Counted from the stretch's first letter, positions 9,387-24,106 are shown. The stretch is 24,731 nt of DNA from Plantago elongata (GCA_036897095.1 JAYMSP010002362.1:1-24731), one strand, 5' to 3'. A program made the numbers and translations. The notes: generated by a model from the letters alone, not told the origin.

Positions 9387-12300
9387 CTACTCGTTGCTAC
9401 TATTATAAAGATTAGCTAAAGAGTCGGCGAGATCATTTTCGCTTCGCGGGATCCACCGAAAAGCATAGTTCCATGGCTTGTGTAAACACTCCTTCCACTC
9501 TTGGATGAGCTCTCTCAAGTGCACAGGCCCTGCATCATCACTTGTCACTGCTGTATGGATGGCCAGGCAGTCCGTCTCAATTTCAATTCTCAGCGGTCGA
9601 CGTTCCCAAGCTAGTTTCAAACCATGGATGAGACCTTTGATTTCAGCTTCTTCTACAGTGGGGCACGGAATGACCTTACTGAAGCCCCATAGCCATGTTC
9701 CAACCGAGTCTCTCATTACTCCGCCAATGCCACCTCTGTTTTCTGATTCCCGACAACTGCCATCGACATTTAATATGACCCAGTCAGGCTTTGGTCTTTT
9801 CCAGCGTTTAGTAGATGGCTTGGAGAAGTTTTTCTTCATCGACGTATTGAGATCTGAACATAGTAGTTTAATGTGGAAGAGAATCGAATTAATGCTTTCA
9901 GTTTTTCCCCGGAACACTAGTTCATTTCTCGCCTTCCAGAGTGACTAGATGGTTGCCACAAATATGACCGTCCAAGGGGTTCCAGATATGTTATAGCAGC
10001 TAGCAGCTGAAGCTTTCATGTTCTCCTTGAACCACTGAAGTGAGTCTAGCTCCATAAATCGATTAACACAATCAGGCTGCTATAATACACCCCATATCCT
10101 TCGTGCCATGATACAATCTCGTAATATATGGATTGCAGATTCCTCAATACCAGCACATCTTTCACATGAGCCATCTTGGGTCAGATTCCTTGTCTTCCGA
10201 AGCGAGTTTGTAGCCAATTGATTTCTCACGACTAACCAAGTAAAATGTTTCAGTTTGTTACTAACTTTGCTCTTCCATATCCAGCTCCAATCCTCATGTC
10301 CTTACATCGAGTTATAGTCACGATGGAAAGCTTTGTACGCCGATATGCAAGAAATTGTCCATTTGCTTCCTCATGCCAGACCGATGTATCCTCCATGTCC
10401 GAAAGAACAATGTTGGAGGCTGCTATTCGGTCCAGTACTGCCTGGGGCAGGGGTGTATGCAGCAAGTCCAGCTTCCAATTACATGCATCATCAATCACAT
10501 CACATAAGCGGAGTTTACTATCCAAAAAATTTATACTGGGTACCTCCTCGTTGATGATGGATTCACCGAGCCAATTATCGAACCAAAAATAGTATACTTT
10601 CGCCATTTTCAATCCTCCAACGGAGATATGGTTTGAGTAAATCTGCACATTTAAGGATCCCTTTCCAATTTGGGCTATCACTTGGTTTCGCGATACAATC
10701 GAGTAACCGTTTACCTCGGAGATTTTTGCCTCAACTAAATCAGCCCATAAAGCAGCCTCCTTATTGATTATCTTCCAAGCAAATTTCGACGACAATGCTT
10801 GATTTGTGCGTCTTGCAGTCCTAATGCCCAGGCCCCCTTGTTGTTTTGTTTGCGTAATTGTGTTCCAGCTAACTGAATGAAGTTTCTTCACCTCCGGATT
10901 ATTGGACCATAAGAAGTCTCTATTTATTTGATCCAATTTATCACAAACAGATTCCGGTAGATAACTTGACTGCATAACATGGATCGGCATTGTAGAATTG
11001 ACCGATTGGATTAAAGTGGCTCTTCCAGCTATCGACAGAAATTTACTCTTCCAACCATTTAATCGAGACATGAGCTTATCTAACGTATCATTAAACAGCT
11101 CCCTATTTTGCCTCCCATGCGCAAGATTAGCTCCTAAGTACTTCCCGAGATTCCGGGTTTGCTCAAAGCCAAGTAGGTCACATATATTACGCTTAATCGA
11201 AGCCCCACCAGCCTTGAAAAAATATATCTTTGATTTGGTCGGGTTTAGCTTCAAACCTAAGGCCTCACAGAACACGGCTAGCACTTTCTTGTTAGTTCGT
11301 GTAGTCGAAATCGTGGCCTTTCCCATAAGAAGTTGATCATCCGCAAAGAAAAGATGCGATAGTGATGGGCCCGTTTCGACAAGGTTTTAATGGTTCTCAT
11401 CTCCTTCCCTCTACTACCTCCATAATCAAATACGACAATCGTTCAATGTAAAGCACAAATAGGTAGGGAGACAATGGGTCTCCTTGCCTTAACCCGCAAT
11501 GGTGTTCAAATTTCTCAAGTTGTTCACCGTTCCAGAGAATCTTAGTGGCTGCATTCCGGACACAAAACAAGATGAGATCAACTATATCTTTGGAAAATCT
11601 GAAGGCGTGGAGGGTGTCCTCAAGGAATTTCCAGTTAACCTTATCATAAGGTTTTTCGAGGTCTAATTTCAGAATCATGCTTCCCACCTTATTCTTCTTT
11701 TTGGACCTGAGTGAATGTATTGTCTTTTGGATTACAAAAATGTTGTCCTGAGTACTTCGACCTTTGATGAAGCTTGATTGAGTCGGAGCAACTATCGTAG
11801 GCATTAAATCTTTCAATCTCATGGTAATGCATTTTGTAATCAGCTTGTAAATAACATTACACAAAGATATTGGCCGGTAATGGGAGATCAGGGATGGGTT
11901 TGGTACCTTCGCAATAAGACATAAATGCACAACACACAATTTTGGATCAAATTCCTTATCCTTGAACGCTGCCTGCATGAATGATAGTAATGAGTCTTTC
12001 AACCAAGTCCATCCTTTTTGGTATAAAATTGCTTGAATACCATCCGGTCCAGGGGCTTTTAAAGGGTGGGTCGCCCACACGACTTTGCGGAGTTCTGAAA
12101 CTGTTATCTCACGGCTTAAGGACTCGGAATCCTCACTGGTTAAGACTACTTGGTGCTACGAAGTCCGCAAATTCAGCCGCTGACAATTGCTTTCCGAGAA
12201 CAGACCTTGGTAATACTCTCTTGCGTGAGCCTGCAAGATTTCCGTATCTCTGGTCCATTCTCCATCAACTTTGAGTGTCAAAATCTTGTTCCTCTTACGC

Positions 12301-13397
12301 ATAGCTAGAGTGGATTTATGAAAGAAAGTCGTATTTAGTTCCCCTTCTTGGATCCATTTTATCCGCAATTTCCGAAACCAAAATATTTCCTCTTGATGAA
12401 GCACTTCATTGTACTCTTTAATCAATCTAACTTCCAACCCGGATAAGAAATCGGTTGGACGTGTAACTAGTACAGGTTGCACTCCCTCCAGACGCGATAA
12501 CAGCTTTCTTTTTCCTCTTAAAGATATTTTCAAAATGATTTTTATTCCACGGAAGAATGACTTCAGGAATTTTGTCAATTTCCTCAATAATATTCGCCGA
12601 ATCCAGCCATAAGTTCTTCAAAATATCCTCACATTCCCGATGATGGAGCCACATTGCCTTGAATCTAAATGGTTTCTCACTCGCAACCAAGTGATCAGCC
12701 CCATAACAGTGTGTAATAATTGGGTGATGGTCGGAATGTGTTTGAGGTAAGTGGATTACACCATATTCCGGAAATTTCTCAACCCATGCCACGTCCGCAA
12801 CCGCCCTATCAATTCTTTCCTTGATATTCGCAAGACCACCACTCTTATTCGTCCATGTGAAACTTGGACCATGAAATCCCAAGTCATGTAGGGAACACTG
12901 AGTAAGAACTTGTTGGAATTGGAGACTATCTATTTGCAGTAGCATTGTTCCCCCCTTGTTTCTCGTAAGAGTACCCAATTTTGTTGAAATCTCCTTGAAC
13001 CAACCATGGTAAATCCGTCGACTGTGACAACCTTGCGAGGTCATTAAATAATTTTATCGGCTTTGTGTGGTTTCGCATATACCCCAGTGAGCAGCCAATT
13101 ATCCTAGTGTTTTGGTCCTACTAATGCGTGTATATATTGATCCTCACACTCTAACACCTCTACATCAATATTATCCTCGTTCCACAGCATCCAAATCCCT
13201 CCATCCATTCCATACGTAGGTGCCATATGATACCAGGAATGGCCAAGATAAGGTGCAATATTGAGAACTTGTTCTGACGATACTCTCGTCTCAAGCAAAT
13301 AAACAATGCCCGATCTATGAACACGAACTAATTCTCTGAAGTTTCGTCGAAACTCCTTGTCCCCAGCTCCTTGACAGTTCCAGGAAACGACCCGCAT
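9387..13397 (-). pseudogene. LINE ORF2: endonuclease, RT, zinc-binding, RNase H remnants
   Basis: The ATG at 13397 opens MRVVSWNCQGAGDKEFRRNF. The apurinic-type endonuclease is recognisable by SWNCQG, LLETR, GDFN (in another frame near 12990), TWTN, and SDHHPI at 12718-12735. The RT part (about 12080-11330) shows APGPDG, HYRPISLCNVIYK, KLDLEKPYDKVNW (usually KAYDxVxW), GLRQGDPLSPYLF and the catalytic FADD at 11336-11347. A zinc-binding region follows (TQDGSCERCAG..AIHILRDC, about 10200-10090). The RNase H domain (9917-9387) keeps the acidic residues of NVDGSC, EEAE, ETDCLA and ENDLADSLAN. Lesions I can place: a TAG at 13104-13106, frame changes near 13050 and 12955, a frame change near 12520, stop(s) between 12155 and 12081, a frame change near 11380, a TAG at 10080-10082 and a stop near 9946. 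Most motifs survive, so decay is moderate. Confidence 0.88.
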
Positions 13398-13434
13398 TAA
13401 TGGATTATTAAGATGGTAAGGATGAACAGGGTAC

Positions 13435-14082
13435 TCAACATGAGTCCCGGTCCATATCGACTATAATTGCTTCAGAATCTCCATTAGGAGCGTTTGTTGC
13501 CGAGTTGTCTCCCACTCGGTCAGTACAAATCTCTGCCACCATCGCCTCGCTAGGTTCTCCCTGAAGATGTGTTCCGTGATTATTTATATCTCCGATCTCG
13601 GAATATCCATTACGTGCACTAGTCGTTCTTCCGGGTCCACAAGACCAGATTAAAATTGATGCAAATTCTAGCCCTAATTCTGAGACAATAAACATTGAAA
13701 CCAAGATCCACAAGATCCAGTTCCCCGTCCAAATTCCATATTGTCGCAAGCTTGTTAACCAAAGTGGGATAGAACCAGGGCTTCCCAATAATGTTGATCA
13801 AAATCGCCTCCATCCAACTGCTTTCCATGACAGTTTGGAGTTCATCATCAAATTCGACACTTTGGTTATGAGATGAAAATCTTATCCATCGATCTCTGCA
13901 TCAACCTTAGTCGTATCAATCTTAACGGCCTTAGGTCTATTCTTTTGTGTCGCTGCTGCGTAGGATGGTTTCGGCGGCAGGTGCAATTCGTTCATGTCGT
14001 CCTCAATTAGTTCCTCCTGTATTTGTTCTGAATCACTTATGTCCATACATGTCCTTGGTCGTTTCTGACTATGCAATAGCAT
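13435..14082 (-). pseudogene. LINE ORF1 (gag-like) remnant, internally shortened
   Basis: Starting at the ATG at 14082, the first 66 codons (acidic, with HLPPKPSYAAATQKNRP) end at 13882. A second frame (13828-13619) carries a DUF4283-like segment (KPWFYPTLVNKLATIW followed by ELDLVDLGFNVYCLRI). A third frame (13788-13435) ends in a Ser-, Asn- and Asp-rich tail. Plant L1 ORF1 proteins usually run to several hundred residues with a CCHC zinc knuckle. Here only about 215 codons' worth of sequence lies between the start and the last stop, and no zinc knuckle is visible. An internal deletion plus frameshifts is the simplest explanation. Confidence 0.7.
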
Positions 14083-14307
14083 GGTCAGTGGTAATCAACG
14101 GTAAATTGGTCGGAATTAGGTTCCGGCGAAAGGTTGGGGCATTAGGGTTCACTCCTGAGTTTTTAGGAGCAAATGGATTGATGCAATAATAGCTTCACGT
14201 GCATTTTAAATGAATCTTCATAAAGTATCTTATAAACAGAAAATTCTAAAGCATTACACACGGTGGATACCAAAAAATTTTAGGCTCAATTATAATTAGT
14301 ATTGTAA

Positions 14308-14401
14308 GCAACGAAATGCAGCTCAGTTGGTAAGACAGCTTCACTTCCAATCAATACCAATACGTAGGAGGTTCGAGTCATATTATCTGTTTTTTTTAAA
14401 A
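14308..14401 (+). mobile_element. Compact tRNA-derived SINE with target-site duplication
   Basis: An RNA polymerase III A box (TGCAGCTCAGTTGG, 14317-14330) and a B box (GGTTCGAGTC, 14370-14379) lie about 40 bp apart, the spacing of tRNA promoters. A T-run (14389-14397) and a short A-run follow. The body is flanked by direct repeats that match at 13 of 14 positions: AATTAGTATTGTAA (14294-14307) and AATTAGTATTATAA (14402-14415). The paired duplications indicate retroposition. The unit is only ~94 bp, so it is either a very short SINE or a retroposed tRNA-like transcript. It does not fold as a standard functional tRNA by eye. Confidence 0.7.
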
Positions 14402-14415
14402 AATTAGTATTATAA

Positions 14416-14850
14416 ATTGTGGCTTTAGAAAAAAAAAGATTTATATTCTGATCACCAAATATGTGACTGTCACACTTAAATCTTAAGTTTTTCTTAGATA
14501 CATAGCAATTGAAAACAAGTAAACTTATTAAACAAGTATTTTTTATTAGCCTTATACGATTATAATTGCTTGTGAAACAATTCCATAAGTCTATGCTGAG
14601 AGTTGGCTTTGTTTGGCACATGCACGTACTTGTGTTTAATTCACAATTTGATCAAAATAAATTTGTTAAGTGAACAGTCAAATAGTTTGTATGTAATATA
14701 TAGCTTATCAACCAGTTACTAGATCGAACTTATATCAAGAGGGCAGGGTTGGTTGTCTTGTAGAAGCAGAAGATACACAGACATGCTTCTTGAGCTTTCA
14801 GTTAGTTACAGAAGAAGCTATTCGTTTTCAACTTTTCATGGGGTCCCAAG
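14416..14850. other. Intergenic, no feature seen
   Basis: AT-rich sequence between the SINE and the exon-like stretch at 14851. A 111-codon frame on the minus strand (14621-14286) runs through the SINE and has no domain-like character. No other repeat or RNA gene is apparent. Confidence 0.4.
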
Positions 14851-15066
14851 CTACTTCACCATGGTTGCGAATATAATAAGTACAGGTACAGATAGAAGCC
14901 AGAATCGTCCACTTAATGCCTTATAGTGGGTCTGAAACAGACCACCGCAGTATCCTTGACGACGAATCAAATCTGGTGTTCTATATTCGGTTGTAGGCCA
15001 TAAAAAACCGGTGGGTAGGGCAAAAAACCACGTCTTTTTTTCAGAGGGTTTTGGGGATTCAAAGAC
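14851..15066 (-). CDS. Unrecognised exon-like open stretch, 71 codons plus stop
   Basis: On the minus strand, 15066-14851 is open for 71 codons and ends in TAG. It starts directly after a good splice acceptor (CTAACAGGCAG). The translation contains FESPKPSEKKTWFFALPTG, WPTTEYRTPDLIRRQGYCGG, FQTHYKALSGRF and a C-terminal hydrophobic segment WLLSVPVLIIFATM followed by VK. Base composition is richer in G+C than the flanks. The residue mix (Trp, Pro, Gly and Arg well used, one plausible membrane anchor) looks like real protein. I do not recognise the family. No upstream exon was found between it and the FabG stop at 15439. It could be a terminal exon of an unseen gene, a captured gene fragment, an alternative last exon of FabG, or chance. 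Confidence 0.3.
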   Translation of the reverse strand, partial: VFESPKPSEKKTWFFALPTGFLWPTTEYRTPDLIRRQGYCGGLFQTHYKALSGRFWLLSVPVLIIFATMVK

Positions 15067-15438
15067 CTGCCTGTTAGTATACTCCCTCCAGAAATCTGTT
15101 GTTATTGTGCTGCTTAGGATTTGAATTTGCAGATGATTATAACACGGTACTGTACATTAGATCTTCAAACAGACTTGCAATTTTCTAGTAATAAGCTGCC
15201 TTGTATATATATTTATATAGATGATCCCTTTTCACTACATAATATGGAAGCTATCTTATGCCAAAAACTAATAGAAAATACATAAGAAAGTTGAGTTATG
15301 GCGAATGCCGCTCCCCTCCAGAGAGGGAATTTCAGGTCCAGAAAAGAAACGGAAGCCAAAAAAGAAACAAACAAACGAAATGAGGAGAAGGGAATTTTAG
15401 ACCAGTTGCTGATTTGCCGGATGATATAAGAAAACGCC
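15067..15438 (-). other. Probable FabG 3' UTR and downstream DNA
   Basis: Directly after the FabG stop at 15441-15439 on the minus strand. A frame of 82 codons (15461-15213) begins inside the last FabG exon in the wrong frame and is a shadow. An AT-rich run near 15200-15222 may mark the transcript end. No canonical AATAAA was found on this strand. Confidence 0.5.
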
Positions 15439-20247
<4,809 letters not shown>

Positions 20248-21804
20248 TGTTGTACGGAGAGAAGAAATGGAAAGGCAAGTTGTTGTTGTCAAGAGAAATG
20301 GAATGCAATGCGAATGGAAGTGATTGATTTTAAATAGAGTAGAGTGAAATGGAGCTTTGGAAATTCCGCTGAGATGAAGAAGTGGTACATACATATACTG
20401 AGACAGTTGTTGGTGATGGCGATGAGTACAAGGTCTGTTTGTTTGTCTATTGGTAGGAAAGAAGAAGAAGAAGTTGGGATTTTGGTTTGGAATGGAAATC
20501 AACTCATTTGGAATTCTCACCCCTTTCAAATTTTTCCCTCATTTCATTTCGATTTAAAAGAATTAATTGATTTGGTCTAAATTAAAGTTTAATATTATAT
20601 GCCTACCAATTATGAAAAGAACCAACCCTCTAGATTCGAAATAGAATAATTTAACATTTTTTTATTCATTTTTATTCAATAGTTCTCTTCAACTGAAGTT
20701 TACTAATCTAAATTAAATTATAAATTATAACTAAGCTGAACTGAACTTATTTTCAATTCAAGAGAACACAACCTTATACGCAAATCATACATAAGATCTC
20801 GAAAATTACACTAATTTTAAAACGAACAATCAAAAACATTAAATCAGAAACGGAGAGAAATTTAGCAACTCAATACAATATCAATTCTAACAGGAAATCA
20901 GGAAATGGCAGTGATGTTCGTGTGTGATAATAGTAATGGTATTACAATTGTAGAAAAATCATATCGTGAATCCAAAAAATATACAATCATATTATATAAT
21001 GAAGCAATCAGAATTCAGAACAGTATAATTAGTCATTGAAAACCTCCACCACATTTGCACACATTTTGATCGTTAAGAAAATTAAATAAAATTTAATATA
21101 TTTATAATTATGTATATATCATAATCAATCTTTTGGATAATCAAGAATTTTAGCGCAACATGCAAAGTTTATTTCGATGCATTTCTTTGAAAGAGCATGA
21201 GTTACTTTGATGCAATATGCATATGCATAAAACAAAACAAATGCACTTATTTTGATTTTTGCAAGCGAGTTAATAACAATTGTCGTAGAAAGTTTATCGT
21301 CAAATCTCAAATTAAATAAAAAGATGTCGACTAGTCAGAAACCGAACTATAACTACAAGAATTAACCCTTAACCTAACAATATGCATGGCATGTCAGTAG
21401 TAGATGCACATAATGGTGGACATTTCAGAAAAACCATTTAAATAACTTAGGCGAGGATTTTATTTTGAAAGAGAAAGAGATGGAGACAAATTTCAAACAT
21501 AATCTTTTTTATGATGTCATGTTAAAAACTGAGTTTTATAAAATGAACAAATAAAAGGGAGAAGAAGAAAGAAGAGTGAATTGTATTTGATTAGAAAAAG
21601 GCGGTAAGTTTATATGAATATACGCCAAGAACTATTTATATAAGAAATATTCAAGATTTCACATCTTTTTATGTTAAACAAAAAACTCAATTCAAAGGAA
21701 ATTAAAATACATATGACTAGCAGTACGAGGCTACATAAATTCGCGATCTCGTTTCTCTACTAATCTAAATACTCTGGTCAAGAAATCCGCGATGTTATTT
21801 TGGT
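20248..21804. other. FabG promoter side and AT-rich intergenic DNA
   Basis: The first ~100 bp is the FabG leader and core promoter. The open frame reading through the leader upstream of the FabG ATG is not supported. From 20580 to 21800 the sequence is AT-rich with no exon, RNA gene or clear repeat unit. Positions 21440-21740 have a purine-rich stretch with no recognisable element. Confidence 0.5.
20328..20335 (-). promoter_or_regulatory. Possible TATA box of FabG
   Basis: TATTTAAA on the minus strand lies about 80 bp upstream of the ATG at 20247, which would give a leader of about 50 nt. It is a weak match, but the position fits. Confidence 0.35.
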
Positions 21805-21870
21805 CAACGATGGAAGGTATATTAGTGGTTTGGGCCTCTTATTCAATGATGGAGGGTATATTAGTGGTTT
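21805..21870. repeat. Short direct repeat, 27 bp with 39-bp period
   Basis: The 27-bp segment at 21805-21831 (CAACGATGGAAGGTATATTA then GTGGTTT) recurs at 21844-21870 with 2 mismatches, separated by 12 bp. No function is apparent. Confidence 0.8.
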
Positions 21871-21980
21871 TATAGTGGCAAGTCTATGAGGATTTGTGAT
21901 TTTTTATGCAACACTTTATAGAAAATGTTGTTTTACACAACATGTCGATGCTTGAGTATGTGGAACAAAACATGAAATCT

Positions 21981-22106
21981 AAAGGCTGGTTAGGAAGCGA
22001 TTTGAATTGGGAAATGCCCATTCAAATGGCCTCTTTTGTGTACAAATTAAACAGGCTATTTGAATGGGCATTTCCCAATTCAAATCGCTTCCCACTCAGC
22101 CCCTTT
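21981..22106. repeat. Perfect 35-bp foldback (MITE-like or MIRNA-like hairpin)
   Basis: The arm at 21993-22027 (GGAAGCGATTTGAATTGGGA then AATGCCCATTCAAAT) is an exact inverted copy of 22058-22092, with a 30-bp loop. The pairing extends imperfectly outward to AAAGGCTG (21981) and CAGCCCCTTT (22106) and inward by about 5 bp. The 73-codon open frame across it (21906-22127) is an artefact of the palindrome. A small young MITE with GGGGCTG-type ends is the simplest reading, but no clear target duplication is visible. A transcribed hairpin giving small RNAs is the alternative. Confidence 0.85.
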
Positions 22107-22866
22107 ATCAAAAGACATTCTATATAGTACGATCAACAAATGATACTCAACAATCCCAGTACAGTAAATTCACATACTATATAGCCATTTTCACATTTAA
22201 TAAGAACCAATTTAATGTTTGTATGTAATTGTCATATAACGATTAGAGATGTAAACAGTACAACTCTCCGATAAGAGTTGTTTACAACTTCAATTGGATA
22301 CGTTTCAGTTCCATGAGTAGCCTTTTGACCTCCGCCGGAGATTCAATTTCGACCGATATAACCGGATTTGTTGTTGGAGTTCGGAGTGTTTTGAAGATGG
22401 TAAGGAAGGGGGAAGAAGGAAATTAATTGGGTATACTTTAAAATAAATTTGATTGAGGTTTCATTTATAATAATATTGAGTCATTGTTGTAATTTATAAA
22501 ACATTAGAGTTAAATGTGCAGTAAATCGAAGATTGTAAATCACAATCAAGTCTAATTAATTTTGTTTTGTATTTATTTTATTTACGGTCAACTAAAAAAA
22601 TGAGATTTTAGGTGTATATGTAATTGTTTGAATATAAGGGATGAATATGTAATTGGCTCAGTTAAAGGGGTAAGAAATATAATTTTTTCCTTAAATATTT
22701 GATGACATAAATCAATTTAACATATCGAAGGTATATAGAGATTTCATTGAATATTTGAACGCATATAACATTTATATGGAAGGTAACTTTGAGAATGGTC
22801 TTAAATATATATTATTACCATAGATTTCTTTACAAAATTAATTGTTATGAATTATAACCTTAGGAT
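22107..22866. other. Intergenic; one short open stretch, otherwise nothing clear
   Basis: This contains the 46-codon minus-strand open stretch 22422-22282 (reported as a finding). A 7-bp-stem hairpin lies at 22261-22280 (CAACTCT..AGAGTTG). AT-rich DNA runs from 22430 on. No gene is supported. Confidence 0.45.
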
Positions 22867-22985
22867 CATATTGAAGGATGGTGTATGATAATGTTTTTGA
22901 GGAAAATTAATCAAACTCTCGAGTTGTGCAATGGAACAAGGCTTATAGTTACTGATCATATAAGTTTATCACCGAAGAAAAAATG
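22867..22985 (+). pseudogene. Probable Helitron PIF1-like helicase fragment
   Basis: The frame from 22867 reads HIEGWCMIMFLRKINQTLEL followed by CNGTRLIVTDH, then a few codons to a TGA at 22984-22986. This resembles the segment near the C-terminus of Helitron PIF1 helicases, whose typical form has VMLLRNI, a spacer, then LCNGTRL. An in-frame stop lies just upstream (TAG at 22861-22863), and no other helicase motifs are visible. It is a short eroded remnant. The call rests on about 25 residues. Confidence 0.5.
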
Positions 22986-23024
22986 ATATATTGAATCAAT
23001 GCGTGTGAAAAGTTTTTTATTCAT

Positions 23025-23141
23025 ATGATGAGAATGACGAGCAATCCAAAATGGATTAAAGATAGTAATTTACAACGTAGTGGTAATACATATGACACGA
23101 TAACAAATATAACTTACAAAGAAGTCTTCGACAAGTTATGA
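23025..23141 (+). pseudogene. Possible Helitron Rep N-domain (helitron-like N) fragment
   Basis: The frame reads MRMTSNPKWIKDSNLQRSGN and continues to YKEVFDKL and TGA at 23139-23141. Helitron N-domains contain a T-C-N-P-K-W motif followed about 30 residues later by a (R)VF-x-x-K-L segment, which this resembles, with Ser in place of Cys. It lies just downstream of the helicase-like fragment. That is the reverse of the order in one protein, so rearrangement or two copies would be needed. Low confidence. Confidence 0.33.
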
Positions 23142-24106
23142 GTTGTTCTTATCTTTTTTTATATATAAATTTTAGAAATTTTTAAACACCGACAAAATTT
23201 TATATATGAGGATCAATTGTACTACTTTACGTTATGCACTTTTATAAGGGTAGTGCGACTTCCGATGCAATGTTGAAGCGATTAAACCATGCATTTTGTA
23301 ACACTGCATTTTTTTATATGCTTCTACATATTATTTAAGAAATTTATTAATTTATTATCTTAATTTTATATCCGTGCCCCGTCGAGTATCATATAGTGTC
23401 TATTCAAGGCTACATTTTTTCTCAATTTATTATGTCACTAAGTGCATACTCTTATACTTTTTCATGCACGGATCGTATGAAGTCAAGTCTTACCAATATT
23501 TTTTTTCGATTTCACACATTGTAAAATTATTTTTATTATACTTCAACAATATGTTATTCTTACAAACTCTGGATCTTTACTTTTATAAATAATTTTTTTT
23601 CCAAGCTTATACATACTAATTTTTAAAATAGGAATCATTCAAGAAAATTAATTCATATATGAATTAAATAAGAATAGGACTGTCCCCGATATAAGTGTAT
23701 GATAATGCTTATATTGATCAAAATACCGTACCGAGTTGAAATATGCAACAAGTCACATAAGTACTAATGTTAGAAAGCATATACTTGAGGCTAATAAATT
23801 ATTAGTAATCTATGAAATCGAAAAGGTTTTCTCCCCAATTGTGATGGTGAACCCATTCGGCAAGATGAAGTTCGCTATCAATTTTGATAGACAATTTTCA
23901 ATTATATAATCTATTTTACTATCGCTATACAAAAAAGTTATGAGAAATCTCTCGCACACAGGTTAGCTTCTACACCTCCACCCGTGTTCAAATGTGATGT
24001 ATTTGGTTTTCTCTCTATAGAATGCGTGGAGAAAGAGATTCAATGTATTTATATGCGACCAAATGTTAGAATATATAACACGATGTGGTCATTAACATCG
24101 TAGGCA
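23142..24106. other. AT-rich intergenic DNA, no gene
   Basis: No exon is supported. A 20-bp perfect palindrome, TTAATTCATATATGAATTAA, sits at 23648-23667. The 72-codon frame at 23374-23592 is Phe-, Tyr- and Leu-rich low complexity from AT-rich DNA. Confidence 0.5.

Larger units (their letters stand above)
9282..14180 (-). mobile_element. Degenerate L1-type LINE with RNase H
   Basis: On the minus strand the order is: a short 5' UTR (~14180-14083), ORF1 remnant (14082-13435), ORF2 remnant (13397-9387), then a 3' UTR ending in an A-rich tail (complement of 9282-9299). ORF2 follows the plant L1 order: endonuclease, reverse transcriptase, zinc-binding region, RNase H. The 37-bp gap between ORF1 and ORF2 is typical. 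At 4.9 kb it is shorter than full-length plant L1 elements, mainly because ORF1 is shortened. I could not find a convincing target-site duplication, so both ends are approximate. Stops and frameshifts show it cannot move by itself. Confidence 0.88.

Noticed and set aside
9220..14230. Target-site duplication for the large LINE (TCATTT..AAAT words on both sides)
   Set aside because: The match needs an indel and is not adjacent to the A-rich tail. It is too weak in AT-rich DNA.
21906..22127. 73-codon open frame
   Set aside because: It reads straight through the perfect inverted repeat, so the protein is mirror-derived and has no recognisable domain.
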